From positions 1 through 15,886 of the forward strand of contig SXZN01000285.1 in assembly GCA_005787865.1 (NCBI GenBank): a stretch of 15,886 nt of DNA, in the 5' to 3' direction. Under the pieces are notes generated by a model. That model was not told the DNA's origin, did not search any database, and saw only the letters and a list, made by a program, of their open reading frames with translations. The position numbers were made by a program, and so were the translations under genes. Shown one piece after another: positions 7,201 through 13,748 of this stretch. Origin of the DNA: Opitutaceae bacterium. Its GTDB lineage: Bacteria > Verrucomicrobiota > Verrucomicrobiia > Opitutales > Opitutaceae. Numbering within the stretch: position 1 is the stretch's first letter; the number at the start of each line of letters is the position of its first letter.

Positions 7201-8424
7201 TCAACGCAGGGCGGCCGCGATCCGGGCGAGGGCCGTCGTGACGTTGCTGCGGGAGTTGAAGGCGCTGATGCGAACGTGGCCTTCGCCACATTTGCCGAAG
7301 CCGGCCCCGGGGGTGCAGACGACTTGGGCTTTATTGAGGAGAAGGTCGAAAAACTCCCAAGAGTCGCGGCCGGTATTAACCCAAATATAAGGCGCATCAT
7401 CGCCACCGATGCAGGTCATCCCGAGTTGCTGCACGGCTTCGCGGATGAGTTTGGCGTTGCCGAGATAAAAATCAGTCAAGGCTTTGGTCTGGGCCTGTCC
7501 CTCGGGCGAATAGACGGCCGCGGCCGCTTTTTGCACGGGATACGACACGCCGTTAAATTTGGTGGTGTGGCGGCGATTCCAAAGGGCGTGGACGGAGTGT
7601 TCCTGGCCAGCCGCGTCGCGGGCTTGGAGGTTTTTCGGAATGACGGTGTAAGCGCAGCGGAGCCCCGTGAAGCCGGCTAGTTTGGAAAAACTGCGAAATT
7701 CGATGGCGACGTCCCGCGCGCCTTCGATCTCATAAATTGAGCGAGGAATTCCCGGAGTCCGCACATAGGCTTCATAAGCGGCATCAAACAGAATGATCGC
7801 GTGATTTTTTTTCGCATAAGCCACCCAAGCGGCCAGCTGCGCCCGTGTGGCTACGGCGCCGGTTGGGTTATTCGGGAAGCAGAGATAAATGAGATCAGTC
7901 GCTACGGCGGGTGGGGCCGGGACGTACCCGTTCGCCGCAGTGGATTCGAGGTAGGTGATCCCAGCGTAGCGTCCGTCATCATTTACCCCGGTGCGACCGG
8001 CCATGACGTTGGTGTCGACGTAAACGGGATAGACAGGATCGGGGATGGCGAGGCGGGTATCGGCGGCGAAGATTTCCTGGATGTTGGCGACGTCGCATTT
8101 CGAGCCATCACTGACAAAGACCTCATCGGCCTCGACGTGAGCCCCGTGGGCTTTGAAGTCATGCTGGGCCACGGCCTCGCGAAGAAAAGCGTAGCCTTGC
8201 TCGGGGCCATAGCCCTTGAACGTGGCGCGGGCGGCCATTTCCTCGGTCGCTGCGTGCAGTGCGGCGATACAAATGGGGGGCAGGGGCTCGGTCACATCGC
8301 CGATGCCGAGACGGATAATCGGCTGATCAGGATGGGCGGCGACATAAGTGTTCACGCGCTTGGCGATGTCGGCGAAAAGATAGGAAGCTTTGAGCTTGGT
8401 GAAGTGTTCGTTGATGCGAATCAT
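7201..8424 (-). CDS. dapL: LL-diaminopimelate aminotransferase
   Basis: DapL (EC 2.6.1.83) makes LL-2,6-diaminopimelate directly from tetrahydrodipicolinate and glutamate, bypassing the succinyl or acetyl steps of lysine and peptidoglycan precursor synthesis. The 407-residue length is normal. Seen motifs are the N-terminal block IRINEHFTKLKASYLFADI, RLGIGDVTEPLP (38-49), YGPEQGYAFLREAV, VFVSDGSKCD (102-111), FPNNPTGA (183-190), the aspartate in ILFDAAYEAY (211-220) and the PLP-lysine block SFSKLAGFTGLR with K248. It is a class I/II fold aminotransferase working in the cytoplasm. The pathway variant is typical of plants, Chlamydiae, Verrucomicrobia and some other bacteria, which supports the taxonomic guess. 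It is divergent to panC across a 111-base gap. No SD precedes the ATG. Confidence 0.96.
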   Translation of the reverse strand: MIRINEHFTKLKASYLFADIAKRVNTYVAAHPDQPIIRLGIGDVTEPLPPICIAALHAATEEMAARATFKGYGPEQGYAFLREAVAQHDFKAHGAHVEADEVFVSDGSKCDVANIQEIFAADTRLAIPDPVYPVYVDTNVMAGRTGVNDDGRYAGITYLESTAANGYVPAPPAVATDLIYLCFPNNPTGAVATRAQLAAWVAYAKKNHAIILFDAAYEAYVRTPGIPRSIYEIEGARDVAIEFRSFSKLAGFTGLRCAYTVIPKNLQARDAAGQEHSVHALWNRRHTTKFNGVSYPVQKAAAAVYSPEGQAQTKALTDFYLGNAKLIREAVQQLGMTCIGGDDAPYIWVNTGRDSWEFFDLLLNKAQVVCTPGAGFGKCGEGHVRISAFNSRSNVTTALARIAAALR

Positions 8425-8489
8425 GGCTAAGGAGTGGGCTGAGTGCTTAAATTTTAAAGGACTGAGCTCGCGAGTGAGGCGAGGAAGTC

Positions 8490-8519
8490 TTGATAAAGGT
8501 AATGGCTTCTGGATAGATC
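8490..8519 (+). promoter_or_regulatory. Candidate panC promoter
   Basis: TTGATA (8490-8495), 17 bases, then ATAGAT (8513-8518), or TAGATC with an 18-base spacer. It lies 17 bases before the panC ATG in the dapL/panC divergent gap. CTTGAT and ATCAAG also form 6-base inverted arms around it (8489-8494 and 8517-8522). The same layout recurs before panE at 9556-9584. It is a pattern match with a poor -10. Confidence 0.35.
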
Positions 8520-8535
8520 AAGTCCGATTCGGGTC

Positions 8536-9378
8536 ATGCAAAAAATCGATCAAATTAGTGCGATGCATTTGGCGGCAGGAGCGCCGCAGCGTGGCGGTCA
8601 GCGCCTTGCCTTGATTCCCACCTTAGGTGCACTGCATGCCGGTCACGTCAGCCTGATGAAGCTCGCGCGGGAAAAAGCGGATACGGTGATCGTGTCGGCC
8701 TTAGTTAATCCGCTGCAATTTGGACCGAGTGAAGATTTTGCCCGCTACCCCCGCTCGCCCGCTGCCGATGCCGCTCTCAGTGAAAAAGCGGGCGTTGATA
8801 TTTTTTTTACCCCGACCGCGGAGGAAATGTTTCCACGAGGATTTTCTTCTCACCTTCAAGAAGAGGCGGTCAGCAAGCCATTGTGTGGGACGGTACGGCC
8901 CGCCTTATTTCGTGGGGTCCTGACGTGTTGGTTGAAATTATTTAATATAATCCGGCCCGAGGTGGTTGTGATGGGGGCAAAGGACGCTCAACAAGTAGCC
9001 GTGGTGCGCAAAATGGTCACCGATCTGTGTTTGCCGGTGGAAATTTTAGTCGGGCCCACCGTTCGTGATCCTGACGGGCTCGCGCTCAGTGCGCGTAACA
9101 GTTACCTCACTCCGACGCAGCGGGAGGAGGCCCTCGCGGTCATCAGTGCCTTGCGCCGCGCTCAAGAGATGGTGGCCGGTGGGGTAAAAAGTGCTGATCG
9201 ACTCGTGGCAGAGGTCACGCACCTCATTGCCGCCAAGCGTCGACTCCGGGTCGTCTACATTGCGGTGGTGGATCAGCTCACGATGGAGCCTTTGCGCGAG
9301 ATCATTCCCGGCCAGTGTTTGTTGGCCATTTCTTATTGGGTCGACGAGGTGAGGTTGACCGACAATCAGCCGCTTTGA
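8536..9378 (+). CDS. panC: Pantothenate synthetase
   Basis: PanC joins D-pantoate and beta-alanine to pantothenate using ATP, a step towards coenzyme A. The 280-residue protein has the nucleotidyl-transferase HxGH motif as H34-A-G-H37 in IPTLGALHAGHVSL, VNPLQFGPSEDFARYPR (57-73) with N58 and Q61, MGAKDAQQ (146-153) with K149, and RDPDGLALSARNSYL (177-191). Three positions deviate from common family sequence: TMGALHEGH-type residues are TLGALHAGH, the usual RPG/T-HF reads RPALF (121-125) so a conserved histidine is missing, and the LSSRN serine pair is LSARN. The core catalytic residues remain, so activity is likely. The chosen ATG gives the normal N-terminal length, although no SD is seen. 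panE lies 440 bases downstream on the same strand; panB and panD are not in the window. Confidence 0.94.
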   Translation: MQKIDQISAMHLAAGAPQRGGQRLALIPTLGALHAGHVSLMKLAREKADTVIVSALVNPLQFGPSEDFARYPRSPAADAALSEKAGVDIFFTPTAEEMFPRGFSSHLQEEAVSKPLCGTVRPALFRGVLTCWLKLFNIIRPEVVVMGAKDAQQVAVVRKMVTDLCLPVEILVGPTVRDPDGLALSARNSYLTPTQREEALAVISALRRAQEMVAGGVKSADRLVAEVTHLIAAKRRLRVVYIAVVDQLTMEPLREIIPGQCLLAISYWVDEVRLTDNQPL

Positions 9379-9388
9379 GGACTGCTTC

Positions 9389-9412
9389 GGGCTGTGAATA
9401 ACTTGTCAGCCC
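9389..9412. repeat. Inverted repeat just after panC
   Basis: GGGCTG (9389-9394) and CAGCCC (9407-9412) form a perfect 6-bp stem around a 12-base loop, 10 bases after the panC stop. The position suits a terminator or transcript-end structure, but there is no following T run. Confidence 0.35.
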
Positions 9413-9555
9413 AGCTTAATTCCCCCTCGCGGCGCAAGCCAGTGATGCACTGGTGAGAGGTTCGTGGATAATTTGTAAATAATGGGCTGGAAAGCGATCG
9501 GGCGCTGTCCAGGGAGATTTCGGGAGACGCCTCAATCAAGGCTGGCCCCGTTTGG

Positions 9556-9584
9556 TTGATCGTAATGCATTAGCATTAATAGAT
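9556..9584 (+). promoter_or_regulatory. Candidate promoter with palindrome in its spacer, upstream of panE
   Basis: TTGATC (9556-9561), a 17-base spacer, then ATAGAT (9579-9584). The spacer is almost wholly taken up by the perfect inverted repeat TAATGC-ATTA-GCATTA (9563-9578), where a repressor could block RNA polymerase. The spacing and hexamers echo the candidate panC promoter. Weak as a promoter call, but the palindrome is exact. Confidence 0.35.
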
Positions 9585-9603
9585 TAAGGAGGTTAGCTGG
9601 CGC

Positions 9604-9711
9604 GTGTTATTAAGGAATTCACCCTATAAATTATGCTGCGGTCCTCGCCGGTCAGTTCTTGGGCCTCGTGACTTAGGGGATTCTGCCAGTTGGGCCGACG
9701 AAGCCTCCTGA
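9604..9711 (+). CDS. Possible small ORF or leader peptide ahead of panE
   Basis: A 35-codon frame starts at GTG 9604, 11 bases after the complete anti-SD match TAAGGAGGT (9585-9593), and ends at TGA 9709-9711. The peptide begins MLLRNSPYKLCCGPRR and has no recognised domain, signal or repeat. In a window where most genes lack any SD, the perfect match is the main reason to list it. Its spacing is slightly long and coding bias cannot be judged at this length. It ends 107 bases before panE and could be a leader peptide or mere chance. Confidence 0.25.
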   Translation: MLLRNSPYKLCCGPRRSVLGPRDLGDSASWADEAS

Positions 9712-9818
9712 GAGCCTACCGCCGGTCAATTTTGACTGTGAAGAAACCGAGGTTTTCGCGCTGGGCCGTTGGGACTGCAGGATTGTCTTTTTGGTGATAT
9801 TTAGGAGTACTCAGCCTT

Positions 9819-10775
9819 GTGAGCACACCTTTTCCTGCTAAACCCCGCATCGCGATTATCGGTACCGGCGCCCTCGGTTGTTACTATGGAGCGTTGCTCG
9901 CCAAGGCGGGCCTCGATGTTCATTTCTTGGTGCGCAGTGGGCGGGCGGCCGTGATGGCTCGAGGAATCCGGATCAAGCTGCCGACGGAGCGAATCCATGT
10001 CCGCAAGGTGCAGGTCTATGGTTCGGCCGCGGAGATTGGGCCCTGTGATTTGGTGATCGTGGCGATCAAGGCGACGGCTAATGCGGAGCTTAAAAATCTC
10101 CTGCCGCCATTGCTCGGGCCTGAGACGATGGTGCTCACTTTGCAAAACGGCCTCGGGGTCGAAGAGCCCGTCGCTAATATCGCTGGGGCGCATCGGGTGT
10201 TGGGGGCGATTTGTTATATTGGCTGCACGCGGACCGCGCCGGGCGTCGTGCATTGTTCTTTTCCTGGACTCATGACGATTGGCAAGTTTGGCAAGCCGGC
10301 CAGTGAGCGCACGCAGGCCCTAGCCGCCTTGTGGCGGCGCGTCGGCGTAAAATGTACCGCGCTCGATAACCTTGAGGCCCAGCGTTGGCACAAACTCGTT
10401 TGGAATGTGCCGTTCAATGGACTCGCCATCATTGCCGGTGGTCTCACCACCGATCTGCTTTTGGCCGATGAAGGCCTCCGGACCTTGGCGCGGCGCTTGA
10501 TGGAGGAGATCGTCGAGGCAGCGGCTAAATTCGGGCACGATATTCCCCGTTCGTTTGTTGATTTGCAATTTGAGCGCACCGTCAAAATGGGCGCTTACCG
10601 GCCATCGAGTCTCATTGATTTTGAGGAGGGGCGTGAAGTTGAGCTTGAGGAAATTTGGGGTGAGCCCGTGCGGCGGGCGAAAGCGGTCGGGGTTTCCGTG
10701 GCGCGCCTTGAAATGCTTTATTGGCTAATCAAGCGCATGCTGGCCGCGCGAAAATTGCCGAAGCGGAAAAAATAA
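9819..10775 (+). CDS. panE: 2-dehydropantoate 2-reductase (ketopantoate reductase)
   Basis: PanE/ApbA reduces ketopantoate to D-pantoate with NADPH, supplying the substrate of PanC. The 318-residue protein starts with a Rossmann fold whose nucleotide loop is GTGALG (15-20), followed by KATANAELKNLLPPLL, LTLQNGLGVEE (107-117) and the catalytic segment KLVWNVPFNGLAII with K192, N196 and N200. The C-terminal domain shows SSLIDFEEGREVELEEIWG (263-281), which corresponds to the family S-x-L-x-D-x-x-x-G-R-x-T-E block, with E275 at the acidic position. The GTG start is preceded by AGGAG (9803-9807), spaced 11 bases. It shares strand and pathway with panC upstream, so regulation may be common despite the 440-base gap. 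PanE-family paralogues of other specificity exist, but the panC context supports this call. Confidence 0.9.
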   Translation: MSTPFPAKPRIAIIGTGALGCYYGALLAKAGLDVHFLVRSGRAAVMARGIRIKLPTERIHVRKVQVYGSAAEIGPCDLVIVAIKATANAELKNLLPPLLGPETMVLTLQNGLGVEEPVANIAGAHRVLGAICYIGCTRTAPGVVHCSFPGLMTIGKFGKPASERTQALAALWRRVGVKCTALDNLEAQRWHKLVWNVPFNGLAIIAGGLTTDLLLADEGLRTLARRLMEEIVEAAAKFGHDIPRSFVDLQFERTVKMGAYRPSSLIDFEEGREVELEEIWGEPVRRAKAVGVSVARLEMLYWLIKRMLAARKLPKRKK

Positions 10776-10839
10776 TTGATGAGCGTGGGCTCGTGCTGGT
10801 GGCCGGCTTAATCGGATCGGACGGAAAGGGGAAGGCGGG

Positions 10840-10871
10840 CCGCGGGTATCTACTCGGGCATTGCCCCGCGG
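10840..10871. repeat. Nested inverted repeat upstream of the OPT transporter gene
   Basis: CCGCGGG (10840-10846) and CCCGCGG (10865-10871) pair perfectly over 7 GC-only bases. Inside the loop, GGGC-ATT-GCCC forms a smaller hairpin. The structure ends 36 bases before the transporter ATG. It may end panE transcription, although no T run follows, or form a 5' leader structure. Confidence 0.4.
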
Positions 10872-10907
10872 TCGTCCATCGGCAAGCTCGCGGAAAAATA
10901 ATTCCCC

Positions 10908-13193
10908 ATGGCCACCCCTCCGTCTGCTCCCTTCGAACCCTTCATTCCCGCCTCAGTTAATCTCCGGGAATTTACTTTTCGGGCCGTGTTGACCGGCATT
11001 GTGCTCGGCATCGTTTTTGGGGCTTCTTCACTTTATCTGGTGCTTAAAGTTGGTTTGACGGTGAGTGCATCGATTCCCGTCGCCGTGATTTCGTTAGCGA
11101 TGTTTCGGGCTTGGTCAAAGACGGGTGGGCGCGATGCCACGATCCTCGAGCATAATATTACCCAGACGGCTGGCTCCGCGGGGGAGTCGATCGCGTTTGG
11201 GGTCGGGGTCACGATGCCGGCCATTCTCATTTTAGGTTTCGATCTCGAACTCACGCGCGTGATGCTTGTGGCGATTTTAGGCGGACTGCTGGGAATCTTA
11301 ATGATGATTCCTTTGCGCCGTGCGCTCATTGTGAAGGAGCACGGCGTATTAAAATATCCGGAAGGTACGGCGTGTGCCGCGGTGCTCAAAGCCGGGGTCG
11401 ATGAGGTTTCTCGCGCGGCCGCTTCCCCGGCCGCCAAGGCAGAAATGGCCGCCGCCGAGGCGGCGGGTCTTGGTCAATCGCCGGGCGCCAAAATTATTTT
11501 CACCGGCTTCGGCCTCGGGTTGTTGTACAAGACGTTCAACGTTGCGCTGAAGGGCTGGAAGGACGTCCCTGAAAAAATCTTCGGCGTACCGCTCAAGGCT
11601 GGTTCGATCAGCGCGGAGATTTCTCCGGAGCTCGTCGGCGTTGGTTATATTATTGGCCCGTACATCGGGGGGATTATGTGCGCGGGCGGGGTGCTTTCTT
11701 ATTTACTGTTGATCCCCTTGATAAAGTTTTTTGGGGAAGGTCTGCCCGGACCGCTGGCGCCGGGCTTAATTTCCATTGCGGAGATGGGCCCTGGCCAAAT
11801 TCGGAGCGCCTACATTCTCTACATTGGCGCGGGGGCGGTAGCCGCGGGGGGAATTATTAGTTTAGTTCAAGCCCTTCCGACTATCTGGCATGGCATTAAA
11901 GGCGGGCTGCGTGATTTAGGGTGGGGTGGTCAAGCTGATCAGGGGCCTACGTTGCGCACCGACCGCGATATTTCAATGAAGTGGGTGGGGATCGGTATTT
12001 TTGTGCTCATTGGCACCATCATGCTCGCCCCGTCGTTGCATATGAATTTTCTCGGCGCCCTGCTGATCATCATTTTTGGCTTTTTGTTCGTCACCGTTTC
12101 CTCCCGTTTAACGGGTGAGATCGGTTCCACCTCTAATCCCATTTCGGGCATGACCGTGGCGACACTCTTGTTCACTTGCTTGATCTTCTTGCTCGTGGGC
12201 TGGACCGGCGGAGCGCATTACGTCACTGCGCTCACGATTGGCGCGATTGTTTGTATCGCCTCCTCCAACGGGGGCACGACCTCGCAGGATCTCAAGACGG
12301 GTTTTCTGCTCGGTTCGACGCCGAAGCTCCAGCAGTACGCTATTCTGCTCGGGGCGTTTGGCTCGGCCGTGGTGCTCGGTCCGATTCTATTAAAATTGAA
12401 TGATACGGCCACCGTTTATGTGCCGGTAGCCCAGGTTGCTTCAGCGGAATTGCGCACGGATCCAGCCTTGTTGACCAACCATGAATCGCTGCGTGGACCG
12501 CAGGCGCGTGACGATAGCGGCTCTTATTTAACGTGGCACAAAACGGATGCGGTGGGTGGTCCTGCCGGAAAATATTTGGTCAATACGGCGGGTGCGGCGG
12601 TGTGGCTGGTGGATCCCGGTATTAATGGGGCCTACGACACGCGGCCTGATGGCTCGCACGTGCGCAAATTTGATGCACCGAAAGCGACGCTGATGTCGTA
12701 TATCATTAAAGGCATTCTCGATCGCAAACTCCCGTGGGCGCTCGTGCTCCTCGGCGTGATGATCGCGGTTTGTCTGCAGATGTCATTTATTCCGGCCCTC
12801 GCCTTTGCGGTGGGCGTTTATCTGCCGCTCTCTTCTTCTTCGCCCATTTTCATCGGAGGTATGATCCGCTGGTTGGTGGATCGTAAATTAAAACAAAACC
12901 CCGCGCACGCCAAGTTGTCCCCCGATGAATTTAACGCGGAGAGTGATAAGAGCCCCGGGGTGTTGTTGGCCTCCGGCTATATCGCCGGAGGCGCGATTGC
13001 GGGCATCGTCATCGCATTTTTCGCCGGCGTGCTGAGTGATTTTGACTTCGCGATTACGCAATGGTCGGTGGCGCATAATCCCTTTTTCGAGGGACCGCAC
13101 TCGGACTTGCTCTCGCTCATTCCCTTTATCGCGATCTGTGGCTTCCTCTATCTAGTAGCGCGGGAGAAGTTGCTGCGGCCAAAGCTGAACTAA
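10908..13193 (+). CDS. OPT-family oligopeptide transporter
   Basis: A 761-residue polytopic inner-membrane protein of the oligopeptide transporter (OPT) family, bacterial branch, whose members are thought to import peptides or metal-peptide chelates by proton coupling. Hydrophobic segments run throughout, beginning near residue 20 (LTGIVLGIVFGASSLYLVLKVGLTVS is the first membrane region). Hallmarks seen are ILEHNITQTAGSAGESIAFG near 82-101, KYPEGTACAAVLKAG near 149-163, GEIGSTSNPISGMTVATLL near 404-422 and GGTTSQDLKTGFLLGSTPKLQQ near 454-475. A hydrophilic stretch of about 90 residues (roughly 504-595) interrupts the membrane segments and ends in KFDAPKATLMSYIIKGILDRKLPW, as in other long bacterial members. 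The start has no SD, only a weak purine run. Substrate cannot be read from sequence. No adjacent peptidase gene is visible. Confidence 0.93.
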   Translation: MATPPSAPFEPFIPASVNLREFTFRAVLTGIVLGIVFGASSLYLVLKVGLTVSASIPVAVISLAMFRAWSKTGGRDATILEHNITQTAGSAGESIAFGVGVTMPAILILGFDLELTRVMLVAILGGLLGILMMIPLRRALIVKEHGVLKYPEGTACAAVLKAGVDEVSRAAASPAAKAEMAAAEAAGLGQSPGAKIIFTGFGLGLLYKTFNVALKGWKDVPEKIFGVPLKAGSISAEISPELVGVGYIIGPYIGGIMCAGGVLSYLLLIPLIKFFGEGLPGPLAPGLISIAEMGPGQIRSAYILYIGAGAVAAGGIISLVQALPTIWHGIKGGLRDLGWGGQADQGPTLRTDRDISMKWVGIGIFVLIGTIMLAPSLHMNFLGALLIIIFGFLFVTVSSRLTGEIGSTSNPISGMTVATLLFTCLIFLLVGWTGGAHYVTALTIGAIVCIASSNGGTTSQDLKTGFLLGSTPKLQQYAILLGAFGSAVVLGPILLKLNDTATVYVPVAQVASAELRTDPALLTNHESLRGPQARDDSGSYLTWHKTDAVGGPAGKYLVNTAGAAVWLVDPGINGAYDTRPDGSHVRKFDAPKATLMSYIIKGILDRKLPWALVLLGVMIAVCLQMSFIPALAFAVGVYLPLSSSSPIFIGGMIRWLVDRKLKQNPAHAKLSPDEFNAESDKSPGVLLASGYIAGGAIAGIVIAFFAGVLSDFDFAITQWSVAHNPFFEGPHSDLLSLIPFIAICGFLYLVAREKLLRPKLN

Positions 13194-13197
13194 CGCG

Positions 13198-13228
13198 GGG
13201 GCCTGAGTAGCCGGCGCCTTATTTTTTT
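13198..13228 (+). terminator. Candidate Rho-independent terminator of the OPT gene
   Basis: GGGGCC (13198-13203) pairs with GGCGCC (13213-13218) with one mismatch around a 9-base loop, followed by TTA and seven T residues. It begins 5 bases after the transporter stop. The stem is short and imperfect, and the T run also encodes the lysines of the minus-strand remnant described next. Confidence 0.4.
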
Positions 13229-13275
13229 AGGCCGAGGGCTTCGACGCAGGCGGCATCGAGGGTGCGCAGGCCCGG
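13219..13275 (-). pseudogene. 3' tail of a truncated minus-strand gene
   Basis: On the minus strand this stretch reads PGLRTLDAACVEALGLKK and then TAA. It looks like an authentic protein C terminus (amphipathic helix, then GLKK), but nothing upstream continues it: the frame runs straight into the aldo/keto reductase remnant on the other strand. The parent family was not recognised. It is listed because its plausible C terminus abuts a second gene fragment, which fits a deletion joining two divergent genes. Confidence 0.4.
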
Positions 13276-13456
13276 CGCGACGCTGGAGCAACTCGCCTAC
13301 GCGTGGATATTAGCACACCCAAGTTGGCCCCTGCCGGTCATTGGCACCAATAAAATCGAACGCATCGAAAGTGCGGCGCGAGCAGCCAGTATCACCCTCG
13401 CTCGAGAAGACTGGTACGCACTCTGGATCGCCGCCCAAGGCCACGGGATTCCTTAA
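13262..13456 (+). pseudogene. Aldo/keto reductase C-terminal remnant
   Basis: A 64-codon open frame whose product matches only the last fifth of aldo/keto reductases of the YdhF type. TLEQLAYAWILAHPSWPLPV is the family's penultimate helix and strand, IGTNKIERIESAARAA is the NADP-binding IGxxxxERI block, and LAREDWYALWIAAQGHGIP is the usual C-terminal helix and end. Normal members have about 300 residues, so the catalytic Asp-Tyr-Lys-His part is absent and no matching sequence precedes it. Homology appears to begin near 13277; the first few codons belong to the junction. It cannot be an active reductase. It is most simply the surviving 3' end of a deleted gene. Confidence 0.8.
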
Positions 13457-13748
13457 AATTAATGGCCTGGGCCGAATAGAGTATTCTCTAGGCGCTCGGG
13501 CTTTCGGGTGGGGCCGCTAGTCCGCGGTTTATTGGCGCGTGGGGCTTATTGCTGCTGGTAAAGCAGCTCGTTCGCCGGCGTCACTCATGCTCGGCTGTTT
13601 TTCGACCACGAAAAGGTCGAAATTTCATCGGATCTAAACCAAGGTGGGGCACAGCTGCCAAGCTAGTCTGCGTTGACTCTGTTTTTGCGGGCGCCGATTT
13701 TAGCCGAGCTTGCTTTCCCCTCGGGGTATTAATTGACCTGTTCTCCTT
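13457..13748. other. 292-base gap before the GH92 gene
   Basis: No gene is seen. It contains TAGAG-TATT-CTCTA (5-bp stem) shortly after the reductase remnant, an 8-bp perfect inverted repeat at 13600-13622, and CCCC-TC-GGGG close to the GH92 start. No convincing -35/-10 pair or SD was found, and the ATG follows the pyrimidine-rich CTGTTCTCCTT. Confidence 0.5.
13600..13622. promoter_or_regulatory. Perfect 8-bp inverted repeat upstream of GH92
   Basis: TTTCGACC (13600-13607) and GGTCGAAA (13615-13622) surround ACGAAAA. It lies about 125 bases before the GH92 ATG, a fitting place for an operator, although it could equally form an RNA hairpin. No known regulator's consensus was matched. Confidence 0.4.

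Larger units (their letters stand above)
9379..9818. other. 440-base gap between panC and panE
   Basis: No established gene is seen. The gap holds three perfect short inverted repeats: 9389-9412; CCAGTG-ATG-CACTGG at 9439-9453; and TAATGC-ATTA-GCATTA at 9563-9578. It also holds a candidate promoter at 9556-9584, a full 9-base anti-SD match TAAGGAGGT at 9585-9593 followed by a 35-codon frame, an AT-rich TATAAATTAT at 9625-9634, and the panE SD at 9803-9807. No tRNA fold or recognised riboswitch was found by eye. Confidence 0.6.

Noticed and set aside
7801..8430. A 209-codon plus-strand open frame antisense to dapL
   Set aside because: It is fully covered by conserved dapL sequence on the other strand; its product (rich in G, D, V) is typical of antisense GC-rich frames.
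9389..9412. Rho-independent terminator after panC
   Set aside because: The hairpin is real on paper, but the loop is long and no T run follows, so it is listed only as an inverted repeat.
9379..9818. tRNA or riboswitch in the panC-panE gap
   Set aside because: A GGTTCG-like T-loop string occurs near 9460, but no acceptor, D or anticodon arms fit, and no known riboswitch core was recognised.
10721..10960. A 79-codon plus-strand frame bridging panE and the OPT gene
   Set aside because: It overlaps both genes out of frame, has no SD, and its product resembles nothing known.
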